This document shows positions 52,705-61,120 of a DNA stretch of 64,000 nucleotides, piece after piece. Below the pieces are notes generated by a model. It was not told the DNA's origin and made no database searches. It saw only the letters and a list, made by a program, of their open reading frames with translations. A program made the position numbers and the translations under genes. Source of the DNA: Christiangramia flava JLT2011 (GTDB taxonomy: Bacteria; Bacteroidota; Bacteroidia; Flavobacteriales; Flavobacteriaceae). Location of the stretch: the NCBI RefSeq assembly GCF_001951155.1, contig NZ_CP016359.1, positions 3,062,001-3,126,000 of the forward strand, in the 5' to 3' direction. Position 1 is the first letter of the stretch. The number at the start of each line of letters is the position of its first letter.

Positions 52705-53514
52705 TTACCTTGTTTTGACCAGGATCACGCCGTAGGAAGCGCGGAAACCGTATAGGGCGGTAGCTGTAGCATCCTGAAGCAGTTCATATTTTTCCACTTC
52801 ACCCATTTCCAGTTCATTCAGGTCTTTCAAAAATGCCGGTTTTTTATTGATCATCACCAAAGGCATTTTGGTGGCGGGAGTTTCAGAAGAAAGTCCGAAT
52901 TTCTCCATAATCTCCGGAAGGATCTTTTTGTAAAATCCATCAGCATCTCCCGGTACCAGGTGATCAATATGCAAGGAACTCATTCCCCACTGGTAGTTTC
53001 CGGGTTCGAGCTCCTCAATCAATCGCTGCCTGATGGAATGAATGTCCAGTTCATTCCGAAGCGAAGAGATCAGTTTTTGTATTTGCTGATTTTTGTAGAA
53101 GGAGATGACGTGATAGTTTTTTCCCGTCTGTATTTCGATAAAATTTGGGAAAGCATCCAGGTGATATTTCGAATTTTCATGAAACCAGTCCAGGTTTTTA
53201 TCGATTTCACCGATTATCGAATCTACGGAAATCTGTTCCAGTTTCGCAGTTTTGAGGATCAGGTCGCCCTTTTTCCTGGTATAAAAAAGAAACTGGTTGT
53301 CACTTCCCAAATTGATGATCTCCTGATTTGTCCAGATTCTTAAAGCTGACTGTTCGGTTTCGCGAAGATCGGGTAGATTATATCTATTAGTTAAAGAATC
53401 CAGATTTTCGTAGAACCTTTCTGAGAGCCTGTTTTCCGGGATGCCAATAGTTTGCTGTGCGAAGGTTTGGAAGCTGGCAAAAAGCAGGAAAAAGCAAAAA
53501 TGGTGAAATTTCAT
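52705..53514 (-). CDS. secreted protein with TonB-receptor plug-like C-terminus, function unknown
   Basis: 269 residues from the ATG at 53514, which opens a good signal peptide (MKFHHFCFFLLFASFQTFAQ); an upstream start at 53571 would put 19 polar residues before it. The body is mixed alpha/beta with no catalytic motif. The last ~30 residues, DATATALYGFRASYGVILVKTR, match the DATA.YG.RG..GV(I/V).(I/V)..K segment of SusC/TonB-receptor plug domains, but no barrel follows. Confidence 0.75.
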   Translation of the reverse strand: MKFHHFCFFLLFASFQTFAQQTIGIPENRLSERFYENLDSLTNRYNLPDLRETEQSALRIWTNQEIINLGSDNQFLFYTRKKGDLILKTAKLEQISVDSIIGEIDKNLDWFHENSKYHLDAFPNFIEIQTGKNYHVISFYKNQQIQKLISSLRNELDIHSIRQRLIEELEPGNYQWGMSSLHIDHLVPGDADGFYKKILPEIMEKFGLSSETPATKMPLVMINKKPAFLKDLNELEMGEVEKYELLQDATATALYGFRASYGVILVKTR

Positions 53515-53629
53515 GTATGTTTTTTCATAGGTTTTTTCAGAAAAACTGGAATCTCCAGCAGCTGAATTCAAATTGCTGAATATAATAGAATTTACAGGTT
53601 TACCAAATTAGGGAATAATTCCGATTCTA

Positions 53630-54070
53630 TTAAAACCGAAACCGAAGTCCTCCAAATCCATTCAGGAACATTTGGTTATATCCTCCTTCGTAGAGCGGTT
53701 GCAATTCAATGATAAGCGAGAGATTGGGCAATTCTTGAATGGGTTTGATCAGCACACCCGCCTGGATAACGATCCCGTCGAAATAGTTCACTACCAGCCC
53801 GCCGCCGATATAGGCATCGTAATATTCCTTCCGCCGAAAATTATAATTCAGGACAACTTCCGGGGTGATCCCATGAATATTGGTGCCGGAATAGAATCGA
53901 ACCTCTGACCATAATTTTTCATTGAATTCATAGCCAACACCTACCTTAGAGAGGTGATTGTTCGTGTAAAAGGATGCTGATAACTGTGCGTTTCCCAATT
54001 GACAGATGCATAGGAAAAACCCTAAAAGGCTGAAGTGCCGAACAGGTTTAGAAAACTTGTTGAATTTCAT
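53630..54070 (-). CDS. small outer-membrane beta-barrel-like protein
   Basis: 146 residues, signal peptide (LLGFFLCICQLGNAQ). The remainder alternates in beta-strands (SASFYTNNHLSKVGVGYEF, AYIGGGLVVNYFDGIVIQAG) and ends GGLRFRF, with terminal aromatic as in outer-membrane proteins. No family recognised. Confidence 0.7.
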   Translation of the reverse strand: MKFNKFSKPVRHFSLLGFFLCICQLGNAQLSASFYTNNHLSKVGVGYEFNEKLWSEVRFYSGTNIHGITPEVVLNYNFRRKEYYDAYIGGGLVVNYFDGIVIQAGVLIKPIQELPNLSLIIELQPLYEGGYNQMFLNGFGGLRFRF

Positions 54071-54268
54071 AAAGTTGATGATTGTTAGTATTGATAAATT
54101 TAAATTGATCAGATTTCATAGGCCACAAGCCAAATTCTGAAATTTCAGAAACTGAGACTTCCTGTTTACTAACCGTCTAGTAGGGATTGCCATAATTGAA
54201 CCGTACGGCTATCGGTTAAAGCTAAAATAGGATTGGCAATGTAAAGCTTTTTTCTGAAAGAACAACGG

Positions 54269-54385
54269 CTACAAACTGTCAGAAACCGATTTTAATTCCA
54301 ATTCTTCGATCAGCCACTCAACTTTGTCGATGGGTTTATATCGTGTTTTCCAATGCGGGTATTCACCAAACTGAAATTCATAGGT
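54269..54385 (-). pseudogene. in-frame continuation (38 codons) beyond the TGA of the 54386 lipoprotein gene
   Basis: Directly after the TGA the same frame runs on for 38 codons to a TAG. The product reads as ordinary protein, including EFQFGEYPHW and IDKVEWLIEELELK. CGA to TGA is a single transition and would restore Gly-Arg-Thr-Tyr. This points to a nonsense mutation, or to read-through. Confidence 0.55.
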
Positions 54386-54874
54386 TCAGCCCAGGTACAA
54401 GTCTAACTGTTCGACGTTCAGAGCCTTTTTGTGAAAAGCAGTATCTAAGTAGGGGAAATAGCTTTTTCGCTGTTGAACATCGGTCATGTGATGGATCACG
54501 AGCCACGGTGCATCTTTAGCTTTTCTGGAAAACTCCGGATCGATTGGATAGCCGAATTTTTGCAGGTAGGCATGGATCTTTTCCCGATTTGTCTCATCTA
54601 TTTCCTGGTATTGCCTGATGAAATCCCGGTATTCTTCTGAATCAGAACCATAGGTTTCAAGAACGGAGCTCTTTTCATTCTTGCGAAAATTTTGATCCTT
54701 TTTAAAAATATCTACCAAAAATGCCTCTCGTTTTTCTGGTGTATTCAGTGCAGCAATTTCCGAAGAAATTACAGGCTTCTCAACTGTTGGTTTTGGAGAA
54801 TCCTTTTTTTGAGATTGGGAATTCTGGCAAGCGGTTGCTATCAAAAATGCCAGCAGGAAATAAAATTTTCGCAT
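54386..54874 (-). CDS. lipoprotein (DUF6624-like), possibly truncated by a TGA
   Basis: 162 residues with a lipobox (LIATACQN) after a short signal. A Lys/Ser/Pro linker precedes a helical domain (~40-162; YRDFIRQYQEIDETNREKIH, LVIHHMTDVQQRKSYFPYLD). The sequence and its likely His/Asp residues recall DUF6624 proteins, a family of unknown function. It stops at TGA (54386) after LDLYLG, but coding-like sequence continues in frame (54269-54385), so the full-length ancestor was probably about 200 residues. Confidence 0.7.
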   Translation of the reverse strand: MRKFYFLLAFLIATACQNSQSQKKDSPKPTVEKPVISSEIAALNTPEKREAFLVDIFKKDQNFRKNEKSSVLETYGSDSEEYRDFIRQYQEIDETNREKIHAYLQKFGYPIDPEFSRKAKDAPWLVIHHMTDVQQRKSYFPYLDTAFHKKALNVEQLDLYLG

Positions 54875-54987
54875 GATGTTTTACAGATTGGTTTTGGAAA
54901 ACAAAAGATTCAGAAATAACGGTTTCCTGTAAATATAATAATTTCCAGCTCAAATCCTTCGTCACTCAAAAGATCTGGATTAAGTGA

Positions 54988-55968
54988 TCATTGCAGTAGT
55001 AGTCGAAACCCGAAAACCGGAAGTTTTCCCTGCATGAAATCGAGATCACCCGAACGTTTGAAACCCATGTTTTCATACATATTCCAGGCTGTTTTCATCG
55101 CTTTGGTAGTGTGGATAATGACCTGCCTGGATTGATTATCGCGTGCTTTCTGGATACATTCAGCAGTAAGCATTTTTCCTATTCCCAATCCGCGCAGGTT
55201 AGGATCTACCGCGAGCAGGCGAAAACCGCTGGAATGAAGCTCTCCCGTTGCCGTACCTCCGGAACCATAATCCTTCATATCCTTAAAGAATACCACAGCG
55301 CCGCCTATTTTTCCCTGTTCTGAGACTGCGATCAGTAATTCTATGGTTTCATTTTCAGTGAGCTTTCCTACATTCCGAAGCAGATCGTAATAGGCAGGCT
55401 GCTCAGCCGGCTTGGGAAACCCTTTTAATGCGGAATAGACCTCGACCATTAAAGCGCCAATTTGCGAAAACTCTTCATTCCTGGCGGGCCTTATGCTGAA
55501 ATTGAAATACTCCCGCAGTACTTTTTTATCAAACGATTCTCCCTGTAGCCGTTCATTTACTCTTTTTAAGCTATTCAGAAAGTCTTTTTGCTGGAATAAC
55601 TCTTCCAATTGCTGGTCAAAAACATTCCATAATTCTTCGAGTTGCGGAAGATGGTCACGACCTTTTGAAGTAAGACTAATGAGTTTTGATCTGCTGTCTG
55701 AAGGGTTTTTATGTATTTCCACCAAACCTTCGGATTTTAGTTCACGTACCACGTTCTTAACGGTAATGCGGGTATAGGAAATCGCTTCGGTAATTTCAGA
55801 AACACTAAGCGCACGCTCTGATTTTGAGAGTAAATAGTAGATGCCAAACCAGCTGGACCGAAAAGGCAAGCCCGATAATTCGTAGGTGCGATCTCCCGCT
55901 ACCTGCAATTGCTCATAAATTCCCCGCATTTGCGAGCCTACTGATAAATACCCAAGATCTGCTAACAT
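54988..55968 (-). CDS. MarR-type HTH regulator fused to GNAT acetyltransferase
   Basis: 326 residues. Residues ~1-150 are a MarR-like winged helix (SVSEITEAISYTRITVKNVV, KSEGLVEIHKNPSDSRSKLI). Residues ~165-326 are a GNAT domain with the acetyl-CoA loop (LLAVDPNLRGLGIGKMLTAE) and closing AWNMYENMGFKRSGD. This fusion is known in bacteria and may couple acetylation of a small molecule to gene control. Stand-alone gene. Confidence 0.92.
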   Translation of the reverse strand: MLADLGYLSVGSQMRGIYEQLQVAGDRTYELSGLPFRSSWFGIYYLLSKSERALSVSEITEAISYTRITVKNVVRELKSEGLVEIHKNPSDSRSKLISLTSKGRDHLPQLEELWNVFDQQLEELFQQKDFLNSLKRVNERLQGESFDKKVLREYFNFSIRPARNEEFSQIGALMVEVYSALKGFPKPAEQPAYYDLLRNVGKLTENETIELLIAVSEQGKIGGAVVFFKDMKDYGSGGTATGELHSSGFRLLAVDPNLRGLGIGKMLTAECIQKARDNQSRQVIIHTTKAMKTAWNMYENMGFKRSGDLDFMQGKLPVFGFRLLLQ

Positions 55969-56031
55969 AATTACGAAATAACTTCTGCTAAATTACGAAA
56001 GTTATTTCATAAGTATTAAATTATCGGATAT

Positions 56032-56622
56032 TTATTCTGTAATGAGCTGCGCGGTCATTTCCGGTTGACCGGGATAGCCGGCAAGCACAATTTCAGAATA
56101 GGTTACTTTTTGGATAAACAGCACCTTGCTTCGTTTCTTCCGTTTATAAAAACTAAGGAAATAAGAATCCCCGATCCTTTCCAGCCTGAAACCGTCATTT
56201 TCCGAATTTTGCTCCCCTAAATCCACTAAAATCTCCTTTTTGGATTCATTCGTTTTCAGCTTAAATTGAAGTTCAGCAAGCGCTTCTTCGCTCAAATTGG
56301 TTTCTGTAGGGCGAATCCTTGTCCAATGAAAATCTCCGCCATTTTCGAGACTACAAACCAGCTCGTTTTCAGTAATAAAGCGAATCCTGCCCATGCGATT
56401 ATTGGAGGTATAAAGAATGTCATTCTCCACACGGTAGGGCGCCTGACTGTAAATTTCATCAAAATTATAGGTGGTGATACTGTCGTTCTGAAATTCAAAA
56501 ATTGGCACGGCGGGGATCATATAGGTGTCTCCAGGTGTGTACATCAACCATTTTCCCGGAAGCTTTTGAGCATGTATTTGTGAACTGATCAGGATCAAAA
56601 TAAAGAGTTTAAAAAATTTCAT
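56032..56622 (-). CDS. secreted lipocalin-like hypothetical protein
   Basis: 196 residues, signal peptide (ILILISSQIHAQ). The mature part begins KLPGKWLMYTPGDTYM and continues as beta-strands (ITTYNFDEI, LYTSNNRMGRIRFITENELV), the G-x-W start and strand order resembling lipocalin-like domains. Function unknown. It begins 22 bp after the DUF2200 gene stop. Confidence 0.7.
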   Translation of the reverse strand: MKFFKLFILILISSQIHAQKLPGKWLMYTPGDTYMIPAVPIFEFQNDSITTYNFDEIYSQAPYRVENDILYTSNNRMGRIRFITENELVCSLENGGDFHWTRIRPTETNLSEEALAELQFKLKTNESKKEILVDLGEQNSENDGFRLERIGDSYFLSFYKRKKRSKVLFIQKVTYSEIVLAGYPGQPEMTAQLITE

Positions 56623-56644
56623 AATGCTTTTTATGGGTTATTTA

Positions 56645-56995
56645 TCAAGTGCGAAGGATCTTTTCCATTTTACGACCTTTCGCCAGTTCGTCGATCATTT
56701 TATCGAGATAGCGAACTTTCTGCATCAAAGGATCTTCTATATCTTCCACGCGATAACCGCAGATCACACCGGTTATTTTCGAGGCATTTGGGTTCATCTC
56801 CGGAGCCTGGTCAAAAAAATCTTCAAAATTGGTTTTTTTCTCCAATACCTGTTGCAGCTGTTCTTCGTTATAACCAGTGAGCCATTTGATGACCTCGTGA
56901 ACTTCCTGCTGTGTACGGCCTTTCTTTTCGGCTTTAGCGATGTAGTGCGGATAGACGCTCGCGAATGACATGGAGTAAATGCGGTGTTTTGCCAT
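56645..56995 (-). CDS. DUF2200 domain-containing protein
   Basis: 116 residues, a complete family-length protein: [20 protein letters not shown], then [40 protein letters not shown] and [18 protein letters not shown]. It is conserved in many bacteria, with no known function. Confidence 0.92.
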   Translation of the reverse strand: MAKHRIYSMSFASVYPHYIAKAEKKGRTQQEVHEVIKWLTGYNEEQLQQVLEKKTNFEDFFDQAPEMNPNASKITGVICGYRVEDIEDPLMQKVRYLDKMIDELAKGRKMEKILRT

Positions 56996-57061
56996 TTTGT
57001 ATATTCTTAAACTTGTTTCAAGTTACTATAAATTCCCGATTAATATATTCCAATCTCACAA

Positions 57062-57541
57062 CTAATCCAGCTTGGAATTCCCGCGCGAATAACTGGCATA
57101 TTTTTCTGATTCAATTAAGGTAATCTCCAGCGAATCTGCTCTTAATTCCATTTGTTGCTCATAGCGCCTGGTCTTCAGGTCAAATTCTCCCAGGAACAGG
57201 CTGGGAACTTTTTCTGAAACCGAATCTGTTAGTTCTTCATTTTGTGTGATGGTCAGTTTTGTGGAATCTGCATTTATGGAAAATCGAAATTTGTAATTTT
57301 CCTGTTGATGCCCGGGCACAATGAACAAGGAATCGTAAAAACGTATTGCAGGGTATTGAATGCTGTCGTTGCGGTAAAAGCTTAAGGTAGACAACTGGTT
57401 ATTGAGCTGGTCCTGTATTTCCCTCCCGGCAAGTTTCATTTTGTACACGACCCATTTTCCCTCCAAACGGATTTGATAAGATTTCTTTTTGCAGGATGCC
57501 TGAACCAGGATGAGCGCAATAAATAGTACAAGATTCTTCAT
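57062..57541 (-). CDS. lipocalin-like lipoprotein, function unknown
   Basis: 159 residues from the ATG at 57541, which opens a lipoprotein signal (LFIALILVQASCKKK); a start at 57589 would put 16 residues ahead of it. After RLEGKWVVYKM come alternating beta-strands, a pattern similar to the secreted protein at 56032 (G-K-W near the start). Confidence 0.72.
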   Translation of the reverse strand: MKNLVLFIALILVQASCKKKSYQIRLEGKWVVYKMKLAGREIQDQLNNQLSTLSFYRNDSIQYPAIRFYDSLFIVPGHQQENYKFRFSINADSTKLTITQNEELTDSVSEKVPSLFLGEFDLKTRRYEQQMELRADSLEITLIESEKYASYSRGNSKLD

Positions 57542-57691
57542 AATGTCTAAGCTATAACTATCAAAATTTATAAAGATGAGCCAATGCAAAGCATGGTAAA
57601 ACCTTCTGATTTCTGAATGATTTTAAGGTAGAGCTTTTTTTGAAAATATTACAGGTTCCGCTCTAAAGTATTCAAATACCTTGCTTTAAGA

Positions 57692-58279
57692 TCAGTTTTC
57701 GAGGGAATCCAGTTTGATATGGACCTTGAACATGATGGAATTATAAAGAAAATATTTTGAGCCGAAATGGATATTCAGTGGTCTTATTTCGTAGGCCAGT
57801 CTTTTATTAGGTTTTGAAATCCTGATACCCAGAGAAAATTTTCCACCGAAATAGAACGACTGAAAATATTCTGAAGAGCTTATACCGTTCATTCCACCGG
57901 TTCCGGTGAGTCCGCGGGAATAGGAACCAAAAATTCCTGGAGTCGTGACAAGCGATAGCGATTGAAACCTGGCGAGGTCGTAGTGCAGGTCAAGTGCCAA
58001 CGTGCTCAACCGGTATAGCTGATCTGGCATATCAGTGGTCGCAAAAGGAAGAAACCCACCGTATTGTAGGTTGGGATTAAACCGAAACCTGTTGCTTCTC
58101 CCAAAACTTCTCTGGTAGCCAATTTCATAAACCAGCCCAAAACCACTTTCCTGTTTGCCTTCGCTGTAACCAAATCCGATCCCGGTGGTGAGGGAATTGA
58201 AATGCCGGGTGTCCTGTGCGGAAAGTTTAAATGTGGTAAGTAACAGAATGACAATAAGTAGCTGGTAGAATCTTCTCAT
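57692..58279 (-). CDS. outer-membrane beta-barrel protein
   Basis: 195 residues, signal peptide (LLIVILLLTTFKLSAQ). Strands such as GIGFGYSEGKQESGFGLVYE and YFGGKFSLGIRISKPN indicate a small porin-like barrel. It starts 7 bp after the ABC ATPase gene, so it is probably co-transcribed with it. Confidence 0.75.
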   Translation of the reverse strand: MRRFYQLLIVILLLTTFKLSAQDTRHFNSLTTGIGFGYSEGKQESGFGLVYEIGYQRSFGRSNRFRFNPNLQYGGFLPFATTDMPDQLYRLSTLALDLHYDLARFQSLSLVTTPGIFGSYSRGLTGTGGMNGISSSEYFQSFYFGGKFSLGIRISKPNKRLAYEIRPLNIHFGSKYFLYNSIMFKVHIKLDSLEN

Positions 58280-58286
58280 GAAAAGT

Positions 58287-58949
58287 TTAGTTTTTGGTGA
58301 GGTATCGATTGGTAATCAGATCGTTTTCATTTTGAATAGGGAGCAATCCCTGGTCTTTCAGCAATAAATTTCGATTGGATACCTTCAGCACATCCAGGTA
58401 ATAATGATCTGTTAATAAAATGCCTTTGGAGTTCTTCAATGTTAAAATAAAATTCTGAATGTATTCTTTATAAACAGGTTCGATCATGGAAAACGGCTCG
58501 TCGAGCAGGAGGTAAGGATGCTGAAGGTTTCCGATCAAAAGAACTTCCAGGTATCGAAGCTGGCCCAGTGACAGGTCACCGATCTTTTTATGGCAAAAAT
58601 CAGCAACGCCTTTAGCATAAAAAACCTTATCCTGGTCATTCCCATTTGGAAAAAATAATGGGATGATCTCTCTTACTTTCCTGTTCTTCGGAAGAAAGGA
58701 ATCCTGTGGAAGAAAAGCGATTTTTCCCGAGGCAATAATCTTCCTGCAAGGAAAGTCTTTACCGTCCATCAGAATTATTCCGGAATCGGGCTTCAGTAAA
58801 CCGAAAATGATCTTCAGCAAGGTTGATTTTCCGGTTCCATTACGGCCAAAAAGCCCTACAATCTCATTGTTGTCGATTTCGAGAAATACCTCATTGAGTA
58901 GCGGTTTTCTTCCGAAGCCTTTTGAAATATTTTCCAGTTTGAGACTCAT
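58287..58949 (-). CDS. ABC transporter ATP-binding protein
   Basis: 220 residues. Walker A GLFGRNGTGKSTLLK (~33-47), Q-loop IAFLPQDSFLP, signature DLSLGQLRYLEVLL (LSLGQ for LSGGQ), Walker B PYLLLDEPFSMIEP and H-loop LLTDHYY. It is translationally coupled to the tiny membrane protein upstream (4-bp overlap), which may be its permease partner. Confidence 0.92.
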   Translation of the reverse strand: MSLKLENISKGFGRKPLLNEVFLEIDNNEIVGLFGRNGTGKSTLLKIIFGLLKPDSGIILMDGKDFPCRKIIASGKIAFLPQDSFLPKNRKVREIIPLFFPNGNDQDKVFYAKGVADFCHKKIGDLSLGQLRYLEVLLIGNLQHPYLLLDEPFSMIEPVYKEYIQNFILTLKNSKGILLTDHYYLDVLKVSNRNLLLKDQGLLPIQNENDLITNRYLTKN

Positions 58950-59227
58950 CCAATCAGTTTTGAACAGAGCAATATCAGGAATGCCAGGACCAGATTCAGT
59001 ATAAACGTGTTTCTGATCAAGGCTGTTTTGGTGAAACCAAGGTTATAGTAGAGATAGTATTGTGGCTTTTTGAAATAATCGAAGGCGAGCACGCCCAGGA
59101 AAATCCCAAAACTGCAGAAAATTAGCAGGGCATAAGGAAGATTGTAGCAAAAACCGATCAGTAAACAAATGGGTGTATTTACGGAATTGATTTCCCTGAA
59201 AAACTTAAAATTTGGAGCCGTGAACAA
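58946..59227 (-). CDS. small membrane protein coupled to the ABC ATPase
   Basis: 93 residues from a TTG; the frame has no ATG and is open to 59264, so the start is uncertain and a longer form is possible. About three hydrophobic helices (~17-35, 37-50, 72-92). Its stop overlaps the ATPase start (ATGA). It could be a minimal permease subunit. Confidence 0.6.
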   Translation of the reverse strand: MFTAPNFKFFREINSVNTPICLLIGFCYNLPYALLIFCSFGIFLGVLAFDYFKKPQYYLYYNLGFTKTALIRNTFILNLVLAFLILLCSKLIG

Positions 59228-59270
59228 AGTGATTTTTGAGTTGAAATGGTAATTTCTATTCGATTAAAAC

Positions 59271-60182
59271 TTAGAAATTCGCGCAATATTGTTTTTTCAA
59301 TTGAATGACTTTATCACCATACATTTCAGTAAAACCTTCATCCAAAGCGTGATCGAGGTCGTCACAGGCTTCTTCCAGTTTACCTCCCTCTACATAAATT
59401 AGCGCTCTTACCATATAGGCATAGGAATTTTCAGGATACAGACTAATGGAAATATTGATATCCCGATATGCTCCTTCCAGATCGCCAATTTTCAACTTGT
59501 TAAACGCCCGGTTACTGTAACCCAATGGTTCGCCCGGTTTTAATTCCAGGACCTTATCGTAATATTCAATGGCCTTGACATGGTCGCCCATTTCCTGGTA
59601 TTTGAAACCCAGATTGCCATAAGCCGGGTAGAAGTCAGGATTGAGCTGGATGGCTTTTTCGAGATAGAAAATCGTTTCATCACCTTTCCCGATCTCATCA
59701 GTCACCGCCCCAAGGTTGATCAAAATTCCCACATTGGTAGGATCGATCTCATAAGCCTTCAGCAAGTCTTCATATCCTTTTTGAAAATTTCGGATATTGA
59801 GATAAGCGGTAGCACGATTCATATAAGAATATAGCTGAATATCCATATTATCTGTCAATTCCAGGCTTTTTGAAAAATCATCAATAGCCTTTCCAAATTC
59901 CCTGGTGGTCAGGAAGAAATTTCCACGAAAACCATATAAAATCTCATTTTCGGGATGCAGTTCGATGGCATCATTGTACAATTTCAATTCATCGTTGTAG
60001 GCATCCTGTGTTTCGTAAGACTTTTTACGGGTTCTCAAAACCTGTGGATTGGAATACAACATTTTTAATTGTTCCTCTTTTGATAATTGGAGAACGCTGT
60101 CCAGAACCGGTTCCTTACTCACTTCCTGAGCGGTCAAAATACTGGAAACCAGTATGCAGCAGCAGAATAGGAAATTTTTCAT
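59271..60182 (-). CDS. secreted TPR-repeat protein
   Basis: 303 residues, signal peptide (CCILVSSILTAQ). Residues ~70-285 contain about six tetratricopeptide repeats (EILYGFRGNFFLTTREFGKA, YPAYGNLGFKYQEMGDHVKA, PLGYSNRAFNKLKIGDLEGA, SYAYMVRALIYVEGGKLEEA). TPR arrays mediate protein-protein contacts; partners unknown. Confidence 0.88.
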   Translation of the reverse strand: MKNFLFCCCILVSSILTAQEVSKEPVLDSVLQLSKEEQLKMLYSNPQVLRTRKKSYETQDAYNDELKLYNDAIELHPENEILYGFRGNFFLTTREFGKAIDDFSKSLELTDNMDIQLYSYMNRATAYLNIRNFQKGYEDLLKAYEIDPTNVGILINLGAVTDEIGKGDETIFYLEKAIQLNPDFYPAYGNLGFKYQEMGDHVKAIEYYDKVLELKPGEPLGYSNRAFNKLKIGDLEGAYRDINISISLYPENSYAYMVRALIYVEGGKLEEACDDLDHALDEGFTEMYGDKVIQLKKQYCANF

Positions 60183-60319
60183 ATTTACGGAATTAAAGCT
60201 TTGCTATAGTCCACGAAAACGGAAGTAGGGGAAAACGTTTTCAATTGAATGGTGGCTATGAGAACCAGCTGTGCAACTAAAATAGTGTTTTTCTGCCAGG
60301 GAGTCAATTTTAAAAAATA

Positions 60320-60598
60320 CTAGGCATACTGGAAGATCCAGGCTATAATTATGATGGTTAGAACTACTGAAAACAAATAAACAATGATCAGTTTTTTGCG
60401 CTCTTTCCTGGCTTTCGCCCTGATCTCTTCCTTGATCATTAGCATTTCTTCCGGCGATAGTTCTTCAAAATCCACCACGGTAGTTCCAGCGAAAGATCGC
60501 ATCAAATCCTTCCGGTCGCGGAAACTTTTCCGTCGTAACATCGAGCGGTTAAGCTTCAGGCTCTGGTTGGCCTGTGACATGCTTCCTTCGCCTCCCAT
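60320..60598 (-). CDS. small single-pass membrane protein, function unknown
   Basis: 92 residues. A basic N-terminal half (NRSMLRRKSFRDRKDLM), a helical Glu/Lys-rich middle (LSPEEMLMIKEEIRAKARKE) and a C-terminal transmembrane helix (~70-89, LIIVYLFSVVLTIIIIAW). A tail-anchored arrangement. The start could also be at Met7. Confidence 0.65.
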   Translation of the reverse strand: MGGEGSMSQANQSLKLNRSMLRRKSFRDRKDLMRSFAGTTVVDFEELSPEEMLMIKEEIRAKARKERKKLIIVYLFSVVLTIIIIAWIFQYA

Positions 60599-60830
60599 CA
60601 GTAGCGTGATTGAATGGGAAGACTGTGGGAAATAAGTGATGAACTACGCGTTCTCTGTCTGCAAAGAGGAGCCAGAAGACCTGTGAAAACTTCGGATTTT
60701 AAAAGGCCCGGTGTTTTCTTTACATACTTCGAGATAATAATTCCAGTTTTGATTTCGCGATTATTCCGAATTTCTCCCGGCATAACGCTTATGGTTAATA
60801 AAGCCAATTTAAGGGATTTCAAATGAAAAA
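60599..60830. other. intergenic region upstream of the IS110 element
   Basis: About 230 bp with no convincing gene. A 74-codon minus-strand frame (60598-60822) lacks family resemblance and is probably not coding. With the following leader it makes 520 bp without a gene. Confidence 0.4.
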
Positions 60831-61120
60831 AAGAAGGGAAATCCGTAGAAATAGTAAGGCTTATTTTTGCTTGATTTGATAGTGTGGCTGATTTTCAGAA
60901 AACTAGAACTGAAAATGAGTAAAATAAAAATCGTTACAATTCGATTTCTCAACAGATATTTGTGCTGAAGCCGGCTTCAAAGGAGCTTTGATTTGAATCA
61001 GATTTTGATCGAGGAACAAGATTAGATGAACCGCTGGAACCACGATTCCGTCAACAACGATAGTCCCCTCTTTTCAAAGATAGCCATTAAATAGAGCAGG
61101 TTTCTATAAAAACTGTTGTG
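60831..61120 (+). ncRNA. putative left end and bridge-RNA region of the IS110 element
   Basis: About 290 bp of non-coding sequence ahead of an intact IS110-family transposase. In the IS110 group this segment encodes the bridge RNA that sets target and donor choice. A perfect 14-bp palindrome (TGAAGCCGGCTTCA, near 60965) could form one of its stems. Exact ends and the RNA fold cannot be shown by eye. Confidence 0.35.

Noticed and set aside
60598..60822. 74-codon minus-strand frame upstream of the IS110 leader
   Set aside because: No recognisable features, ends in a basic tail typical of chance ORFs.
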